Source of the DNA: Hydrotalea flava
GTDB lineage: Bacteria; Bacteroidota; Bacteroidia; Chitinophagales; Chitinophagaceae
Assembly: GCF_001623405.1 (NCBI RefSeq)
Contig: NZ_LUHG01000050.1
Span: 1-64,000 of the forward strand
Length of the DNA stretch: 64,000 nt
Direction of reading: 5' to 3'
How positions within the stretch are numbered: position 1 is the first letter of the stretch; every line of letters begins with the position of its first letter. Of the stretch, positions 58,516-64,000 are shown one piece after another. The position numbers were made by a program, and so were the translations under genes. The notes under the pieces were generated by a model that saw nothing but the letters and a program-made list of their open reading frames with translations, made no database searches and was not told the origin of the DNA.

Positions 58516-58543
58516 AACATTGGTGTATTGTACCAACAATGTT
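58516..58543 (-). promoter_or_regulatory. Inverted repeat in the purL leader
   Basis: AACATTGGT (58516-58524) can pair with ACCAA plus CAATGTT (58532-58543), with a 3-nt bulge. It begins at the predicted transcription start and precedes the purL ATG by about 20 bp. Confidence 0.45.
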
Positions 58544-58544
58544 G

Positions 58545-58574
58545 CAAAGGTAATAAAGAGCCGGTTGCCAGCAA
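58545..58574 (-). promoter_or_regulatory. Promoter of purL
   Basis: TACCTTTG (plus-strand 58545-58552) and TTG (58572-58574), exactly 19 nt apart on the minus strand, an ideal Bacteroidota promoter. The start of transcription should lie near 58539. Confidence 0.75.
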
Positions 58575-58626
58575 TTGAAAAACTGCTGCAAGGCACAACA
58601 AATTGAGAAATGATTCTATAAATAAC

Positions 58627-58965
58627 TTATGCTGTATGCGAAGTAATTTGCTGATAGGCTTCAATTAATTCAACATCATTTGATTCACTGCGCAGTTCAT
58701 CAGATAGTAATGGAACCAATTGATGCAAATACCTTTCATTACTGCTTTTACCCGAAATGGTGTCTAACCAAAACATCTTCTTCATATACCTGCTTTTCAG
58801 CATGGTATAACTCCATACAATACTTTCTGATTCTGAAGACAGGCCATTTTTGGCAATGTCAATTTTTTGTTGAATCAATTTTTCTGAGAGTTTTACAACT
58901 AAACTCGCCAATCTAATTTTGGGAGAATAAGGATGCTGTCTGAACCATGGTTTAATTAAATACAT
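58627..58965 (-). CDS. Small protein of unknown function, paralogue A
   Basis: 112 residues, no signal peptide or membrane segment. It shares with the neighbour at 59133-59459 the pattern PWFxQ (residues 6-10), KIRxAxLV, a xIIQQK or LIQQK helix, SIxWxYxMLKSRxM, FWxD, SSNERY, LVP and EL. The Trp, Arg and Tyr positions are the best conserved. Probably helical and cytoplasmic. No family recognised. Together they are a tandem duplication. Confidence 0.7.
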   Translation of the reverse strand: MYLIKPWFRQHPYSPKIRLASLVVKLSEKLIQQKIDIAKNGLSSESESIVWSYTMLKSRYMKKMFWLDTISGKSSNERYLHQLVPLLSDELRSESNDVELIEAYQQITSHTA

Positions 58966-59132
58966 AGCTTTTGGTTTTTGCGGATGGATTTGGATAAAAA
59001 ATTGAACATTTGAAAACTTAACTTACGTTCACACTCTGTAATTTACAATTTTTTTTCACAAACAAAAATGATTTACTTCTCTTTTAATTAAGTTATCATC
59101 CTATCAATAACCAAGCCAAAATGTTAAAATTG

Positions 59133-59459
59133 TTAAAAAGCTACTCTGCTGAATTGTTCAACTAACTCATCATCAGACAAATAGGGATTTAGTTCCTCTA
59201 TAATGTAGGGAACTAATTTTTGAATATAGCGTTCATTGCTACTGCATGGAGATAGATCTGTCCAAAAGCCTTTGTACATAAATCGACTTTTTAACATACT
59301 ATAATTCCAAATAATGCTATCTGAAGCAGCAGCCATGTCTCCAACCGGAAACTCGTATTTTTGTTGAATAATTTGTTCAGTAATTGTTAAAACTAATTTA
59401 GCAAACCTAATTTTTTTACAAAATTTTTCTTGTTTAAACCAGGGTTGTAAATACAACAT
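59133..59459 (-). CDS. Small protein of unknown function, paralogue B
   Basis: 108 residues, starting MLYLQPWFKQEKFCKKIRFAK. It aligns over its full length with paralogue A, 167 bp downstream, including MLKSRxM, FWxD and SSNERY, which argues that both are real genes under selection. The spacer is AT-rich and has no clear promoter or terminator. Function unknown. Confidence 0.7.
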   Translation of the reverse strand: MLYLQPWFKQEKFCKKIRFAKLVLTITEQIIQQKYEFPVGDMAAASDSIIWNYSMLKSRFMYKGFWTDLSPCSSNERYIQKLVPYIIEELNPYLSDDELVEQFSRVAF

Positions 59460-60290
59460 AAAAGAGACAGTTTTAAATTTACAAATATTGCAGCAGAATT
59501 TAAAATTTTACACAAAACCAATGCCAATGTTAAAGTATTTGAAATTGAATTATTATTAAAATAAAAATTAATTTTAAGCTACCACATTAACCATTTCATT
59601 CGTATTACAGACCCCTCTAGGAAGAAGTATCCGGAAATTAAAATAGTTCAGCAATTCAATATCGAATTGAAAAACATTTACACCAAAAAATAGAAAATAT
59701 TGGTAAAAATATATTTGTAATACTATTAATAACGCCTAAATATTTTATTTATTGCACCGAATAGTTTGCTTTGCGCAGAACCATAAACTATTTATGTTTA
59801 TGTTGTGGATATTTTTTATAAAACAGACCTGTAACAGAACATTTTAAAAATTAAATTATTTAAGGCAACAAACTAACTGGATTTTCTATTTTTCATGATT
59901 TAGCTACTATTAAAGTTTAAACGTATCTAGCAAATACAAAAAAAATCATTTGCAACTTGGAGCTTGCCAATTAGATTTAGTGTTGTTTTGAAAAAATTTC
60001 CAAAGGAAGGCCGGGATAATTATTGGAGAAAATGTATGAAATTCAGTTGAATGGGCTTTCTTATTTATTATTACCCTTTAAAAATCAAAGGAGAGAATAA
60101 CTGATGTAACTAAAATAATAGTGCCATTCCTATAAACTGCCAAAGCCCTATAGCAGATTCAACTATACATTAATAGTAAACAAATGTTTGCATTTTTAGC
60201 TATTTAATCAAAATTTTATAGCCTAATTCTAAATATTTTGCATTATTTCTAAAAAATTGCTTTTATTTTGTAGCTCAAAATCAAAAAAAT
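59460..60290. other. 831-bp AT-rich intergenic region upstream of glnN
   Basis: No gene of normal length is present. A 22-codon frame at 60032-60100, preceded by GGAGAAA, is the only candidate and is not supported otherwise. TATTTTG boxes occur near the glnN end (about 60237 and 60268), one base short of the -7 consensus. Such a long gap before a nitrogen gene suggests unrecognised regulation. Confidence 0.4.
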
Positions 60291-62480
60291 ATGTCATTAC
60301 GATTTCAGGCAATCAACAACCTTTCTAATCAGCCTGCCGATTTAGCGGTAGCAACCAGCAAAATTTCAGCAATTTTTGGCGAGAATGTGTTTACTTTAAA
60401 AACCGCCAGAGAATATTTGAGTGATGATGCATATAAAAGTCTTTTAGGCAGTATTAAAGGCGGCAAAAAAATAGACCGTGCTGTTGCGGCTTCCATTGCC
60501 AACGGAATGCGTGCATGGGCCGAAAGCAAAGGTGTTACACACTTTACACACTGGTTTCAACCCTTAACCGGTACTACTGCCGAAAAGCATGATAGCTTTT
60601 TTACTTTAAAAGGAGATGGTACTGCTTTGGAACAATTTGACGGAGATGCACTGATTCAACAGGAACCGGACGCTTCTTCTTTCCCAAGTGGCGGTTTAAG
60701 GGCTACATTTGAAGCACGTGGATATACTGCCTGGGATCCTTCCTCTCCGGCTTTTATTATAGAAATTGGCCAGGGAAAAACTTTATGTATTCCTACCATC
60801 TTTGTTTCCTATACAGGGGAATCTTTGGATTATAAAGCGCCTTTATTAAAAGCCTTAGAATCTTTAAATAAAGCCGCAGTAGATGTATGCAATTATTTTG
60901 ATAAAAATGTAACCAAAGTAACCGCCACTTTGGGCTGGGAACAGGAATATTTTGTGATTGATGAACGCCTTGCCAATGCACGTCCTGACCTGGTTCAATG
61001 CGGACGCACCGTATTTGGAGCTCCCCCGGCAAAAGGACAGCAATTAGAAGACCATTATTTTGGCTCTATTCCGGAAAGAGTATACCATTTCATGCGCGAC
61101 TTTGAAAATGAGTGTTATAAATTGGGTATTCCTTTAAAAACCAGACACAATGAAGTAGCCCCCTCGCAATTTGAAGTAGCCCCTATTTTTGAAGAAGTTA
61201 GTGTAGCAGTAGATCACAATGCTTTATTGATGGATATTATGGATCGTGTTGCACGCCGCCATAAATTAAGAGTATTGATTCATGAAAAACCATTTGCAGG
61301 TATTAATGGAAACGGCAAACACAATAACTGGAGTATGGCTACCGATACCGGGGTAAACTTATTATCGCCCGGCAAAACGCCCAAAACCAATTTAATGTTC
61401 TTAACCTTTTTTGTGAATACCATTAAAGCTGTTCACGATTACTCAGATTTATTAAGGTCTTCCATTGCATCCGCTGGTAATGATCACCGTTTAGGCGCTA
61501 ACGAGGCCCCTCCTGCTATCATTTCTGTGTTTGTTGGACAATATTTGGCCAAAGTATTGAATGAAATTGAAACCCGTGTTAGCGATAAATTTGACGAACA
61601 GGATGAAGCTATTCTAAAATTAGACATACACAGGTCTATTCCTGAATTGATGTTAGATAATACTGACAGAAACCGAACATCCCCCTTTGCCTTTACCGGT
61701 AATAAATTTGAATTTAGAGCAGTTGGTTCTTCTGCAAACTGCGCCAACCCTATGACGGTTTTAAATGTAATTATGGCTGAAACACTCCAACAATTCAAAA
61801 AGGATGTAGATGCATTAATTGAGAAAGGCGATAAAAAAGAAATTGCCATTATGCAAACCATTCAAAAATACATTGTTGAAAGCAAAAAAGTATTATTTGA
61901 AGGTGATGGTTACAGTGAAGCCTGGCACCACGAAGCAGAACGTAGAGGATTACCAAATGTGCCCACTACACCTTTAGCGCTTGATGCCATGGTTACAAAA
62001 AAAGCTAAAGAATTATTTGAGAAGAACAATGTATTTTCTGTTGCAGAATTAGAAGCCAGACATGAAATAGAACTGGAAAAGTATATCAAGAAAGTGCAAA
62101 TAGAAGCCAGAATTATGGGCGATTTGGCGCTAAATCATATTATACCCACTGCCATTAAATATCAAAATGAACTGATTCAGAATATTACCGGTTTAAAAGC
62201 AGCAGGTATACCGGAAAGCCAATATAAAAGCCAGTTAGAAATTTTGAATAAAGTGAGTGAACATATACAAGTGGTATATGAAAAAGTGCATGCTTTGGTT
62301 GAAGCCAGAAAAGTTGCGAATAATATTGAAAATACAAGAACCAAAGCTATTGCTTATTGTACACAGGTGAAGGAAACGTATTTTGATGTAATCAGATACC
62401 ATGTTGATAAATTAGAAGCTTTGGTAGATGATGAACACTGGAGTTTACCCAAATACCGTGAGTTGTTATTTTTAAGATAA
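60291..62480 (+). CDS. glnN: Glutamine synthetase type III
   Basis: 729 residues, the long GSIII form common in Bacteroidota. It has the N-terminal ESKGVTHFTHWFQPLTGTTAEKHDSF, the metal and glutamate-binding GWEQEYFVID, KTRHNEVAPSQFEVAPIFEEV, the ATP-site HEKPFAGINGNGKHNNWS and NRTSPFAFTGNKFEFRAVG. It fixes ammonium onto glutamate as a hexamer of large subunits. The C-terminal 150 residues are helical. Transcribed alone, ending at a terminator. Confidence 0.97.
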   Translation: MSLRFQAINNLSNQPADLAVATSKISAIFGENVFTLKTAREYLSDDAYKSLLGSIKGGKKIDRAVAASIANGMRAWAESKGVTHFTHWFQPLTGTTAEKHDSFFTLKGDGTALEQFDGDALIQQEPDASSFPSGGLRATFEARGYTAWDPSSPAFIIEIGQGKTLCIPTIFVSYTGESLDYKAPLLKALESLNKAAVDVCNYFDKNVTKVTATLGWEQEYFVIDERLANARPDLVQCGRTVFGAPPAKGQQLEDHYFGSIPERVYHFMRDFENECYKLGIPLKTRHNEVAPSQFEVAPIFEEVSVAVDHNALLMDIMDRVARRHKLRVLIHEKPFAGINGNGKHNNWSMATDTGVNLLSPGKTPKTNLMFLTFFVNTIKAVHDYSDLLRSSIASAGNDHRLGANEAPPAIISVFVGQYLAKVLNEIETRVSDKFDEQDEAILKLDIHRSIPELMLDNTDRNRTSPFAFTGNKFEFRAVGSSANCANPMTVLNVIMAETLQQFKKDVDALIEKGDKKEIAIMQTIQKYIVESKKVLFEGDGYSEAWHHEAERRGLPNVPTTPLALDAMVTKKAKELFEKNNVFSVAELEARHEIELEKYIKKVQIEARIMGDLALNHIIPTAIKYQNELIQNITGLKAAGIPESQYKSQLEILNKVSEHIQVVYEKVHALVEARKVANNIENTRTKAIAYCTQVKETYFDVIRYHVDKLEALVDDEHWSLPKYRELLFLR

Positions 62481-62508
62481 AGCCTAAATTAATCCAAATT
62501 TTAACCCC

Positions 62509-62542
62509 AAAGGCCCTGTTCATTTTTTTGTTCAGGGCTTTT
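62509..62542 (+). terminator. Intrinsic terminator of glnN
   Basis: AAAGGCCCTG (62509-62518) pairs with CAGGGCTTTT (62533-62542), one G-U pair, with four T at the stem's end. Confidence 0.65.
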
Positions 62543-62654
62543 GAATTTAACCGCATTTTTATTCATTTCGCCGAATAGAATAATAATGTAATAAACCCTG
62601 TTGTAGCTTTAAGGTGGTAATAAACAAATATTAAAAACAAATAAACAAAATTGT

Positions 62655-63032
62655 ATGAAAAAAATTTTTATTACACTAATTATTTTTACCGTTGGTTTTG
62701 CAGGTAAAAGTATGGCCCAGCGGATAGGCGGTAATTTTGATCCGGCACAAATGAAAGCCCGTCAGTTAGAGCAACTGAAAGACTCCAACTTACATTTAAC
62801 CGATGTTCAGGCTGATTCGGTTGTTTCCATTAATATGGACATGATGCAGCAAATGCGTGGCATGCGTGATTTAAGTCGGGATGAAAGAATGGCCAAAATG
62901 AAAGCATTGAATGATTTACGAATGAAACGCTGGACTGCCGCTTTAAAAAACGATCCGGCACTTGCACAAAAAGTAGCAGATTTTTATGAACAGCAACGCA
63001 AACAACGGATGCAAAACCGAAACCAACAATAA
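62655..63032 (+). CDS. Spy/CpxP-like small periplasmic protein
   Basis: 125 residues from ATG 62655 with a signal peptide (MKKIFITLIIFTVGFAGKSMA, cleavage near residue 21). The mature protein is helical and rich in Met, Gln, Arg and Lys, with LKDSNLHLTDVQADSV (an LTxxQ-like motif) and MQQMRGMRDLSRDERMAKMKAL, resembling the Spy/CpxP/zinc-resistance group of periplasmic chaperones. No stress-sensor genes lie beside it. Confident for the class, not for a role. Confidence 0.7.
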   Translation: MKKIFITLIIFTVGFAGKSMAQRIGGNFDPAQMKARQLEQLKDSNLHLTDVQADSVVSINMDMMQQMRGMRDLSRDERMAKMKALNDLRMKRWTAALKNDPALAQKVADFYEQQRKQRMQNRNQQ

Positions 63033-63087
63033 TGCAACAGAATAAAAAATGATATTATTACCCCCGCTTATTTTAGATATATTTCAA

Positions 63088-63126
63088 AAAAACCCTCTAA
63101 AAAGTTTAATCTTCCAGAGGGTTTTT
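63088..63126. terminator. Bidirectional intrinsic terminator
   Basis: AAAAACCCTCT (63088-63098) pairs perfectly with AGAGGGTTTTT (63116-63126). It serves the Spy-like gene and the convergent accC. Confidence 0.8.
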
Positions 63127-63150
63127 ATTTTTCATTCAGGCAAATCTTTT

Positions 63151-64000
63151 TTATTGCAATTTAAATGTTTCTAAAAACTTAGTTGTAAAGTTGCCACTCC
63201 TGAAATCTTCATTCTTCATTAATTGCAAATGAAAAGGAATGGTAGTTTTTACACCCTCAATTACATACTCACTTAAAGCCCTGTACATAGTATCAATGGC
63301 TTCTTCACGGGTTTGTGCAACGGTAATTAATTTACCAATCATAGAATCATAATAGGGTGGAATTACATATCCGGCATATACATGGCTATCCACCCGAACC
63401 CCGTGCCCACCTGGTGTATGTAAGGTAGTAATTTTTCCGGGCGATGGTCTGAAATCATTGTAGGGATCTTCTGCATTGATTCTGCACTCAATAGCATGCA
63501 TTTGCGGAAAATAGTTTTTCCCAGAAATCCGTTCACCCAATGCAATCTTGATTTGTTCTTTAATTAAATCGTGATTAATTACTTCTTCCGTTACACAATG
63601 CTCTACCTGAATACGGGTATTCATTTCCATGAAGTAAAAATTGCGGTGTTTGTCTACCAAAAACTCAATGGTACCAACGCTTTCATAATTAATGGCTGAA
63701 GCAGCTTTAATAGCTGCAGCACCCATCGTTTCACGCAATTCGGGAGTCATGAAGGGTGATGGAGATTCTTCTATTAACTTTTGGTGCCTTCTTTGAATGG
63801 AGCAATCTCTCTCACTTAAATGGCAAACATTTCCATACTGATCACCGGCTATCTGAATTTCAATATGGCGGGGTTCTTCTACAAATTTTTCCATATATAC
63901 CCCATCATTTTTAAAAGAAGCACCTGCCTCGGCTTTAGCTGTATTAAAGGCTCTTTCCATTTCGCTTTCATGCCATACTTCACGCATACCTTTTCCACCA
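63151..64000 (-). CDS. accC: Biotin carboxylase (C-terminal part; runs off the window)
   Basis: The frame continues past 64000; 283 residues are visible. It opens inside the ATP-grasp loop (GGKGMREV) and has [58 protein letters not shown] and [12 protein letters not shown], then the C-terminal lid. These are the ATP, bicarbonate and biotin contacts of acetyl-CoA carboxylase subunit AccC. Family members in other biotin carboxylases (propionyl- or pyruvate-type) share these motifs, so AccC is most likely but not certain without the N-terminus. Confidence 0.88.
   Translation of the reverse strand, partial: GGKGMREVWHESEMERAFNTAKAEAGASFKNDGVYMEKFVEEPRHIEIQIAGDQYGNVCHLSERDCSIQRRHQKLIEESPSPFMTPELRETMGAAAIKAASAINYESVGTIEFLVDKHRNFYFMEMNTRIQVEHCVTEEVINHDLIKEQIKIALGERISGKNYFPQMHAIECRINAEDPYNDFRPSPGKITTLHTPGGHGVRVDSHVYAGYVIPPYYDSMIGKLITVAQTREEAIDTMYRALSEYVIEGVKTTIPFHLQLMKNEDFRSGNFTTKFLETFKLQ

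Noticed and set aside
60032-60100. 22-codon frame with a GGAGAAA box before glnN
   Set aside because: Too short to support without conservation, and Shine-Dalgarno-like boxes are not a reliable sign in this lineage. Mentioned only as part of the gap.

Overview
The window is an AT-rich chromosomal segment from a member of the Bacteroidota, most likely a Chitinophagaceae-type organism. Several signs support this. Most starts lack a Shine-Dalgarno sequence. Many genes are preceded by the Bacteroidota sigma-factor promoter signature (TTG about 19 nt before TAnnTTTG), which is clear before rpsL, fusA, rpsJ and purL. The glutamine synthetase is type III (GlnN), YidC carries a large periplasmic domain, PurL is the short stand-alone form, and the mono-functional proline dehydrogenase is of the Bacteroidota kind. 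There are no rRNA or tRNA genes, IS elements, prophage genes or CRISPR arrays. This is core chromosome with a few oddities.

Layout. 1-3.0 kb (minus strand): truncated pntA, a SAM methyltransferase, folA and thyA. 3.2-6.5 kb (plus): a soluble four-PAS histidine kinase and a single-domain response regulator. 6.5-15 kb: proline dehydrogenase, a short-chain dehydrogenase broken by a poly-T frameshift, rpiA, a dipeptide epimerase, an acyl-CoA thioesterase, a PlsC-like acyltransferase, a HAD phosphatase, then an intergenic region with hairpins and three short direct repeats, and a large conserved unknown protein. 15-21.4 kb: rpsA (S1) with its terminator, a small secreted repeat protein, a BaiN/HI0933 flavoprotein, an M20 peptidase and map.

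21.5-36.6 kb (minus) is the ribosomal superoperon. In transcription order it runs rpsL-rpsG | fusA | rpsJ-rplC-D-W-B-rpsS-rplV-rpsC-rplP-rpmC-rpsQ-rplN-X-E-rpsN-H-rplF-R-rpsE-rpmD-rplO-secY | map. Bars mark intrinsic terminators visible in the sequence, and new promoters follow the first two. The usual continuation after map (infA, rpmJ, rpsM, rpsK, rpsD, rpoA, rplQ) is absent here.

36.7-46 kb: ilvE divergent from an unknown gene-rdgB-thioesterase operon; aroE after a ComA-type phosphosulfolactate synthase; a TPR protein; two small envelope proteins; yidC. 46-58.5 kb: an S9 (DPP IV-like) peptidase, pyrG, a dienelactone hydrolase-family lipid-anchored or secreted enzyme, a GH13 alpha-glucosidase lipoprotein, an Omp85-type barrel, and a purL-hldD-proC run. 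58.6-64 kb: two tandem paralogous small proteins of unknown function, a large AT-rich gap, glnN, a Spy-like periplasmic protein and the truncated accC.

Most genes are housekeeping: translation, protein export (secY, yidC, map), nucleotide synthesis (thyA, folA, pyrG, purL, rdgB), amino-acid metabolism (ilvE, aroE, proC, proline dehydrogenase, glnN) and envelope functions. I saw no convincing defence or mobile system. The points most worth checking are the structured 13.1-13.35 kb intergenic region, the mutually exclusive hairpins between rpsJ and rplC, the palindrome over the rpsL promoter, the paralogous pair at 58.6-59.5 kb, the ComA homologue, and the frameshifted dehydrogenase.
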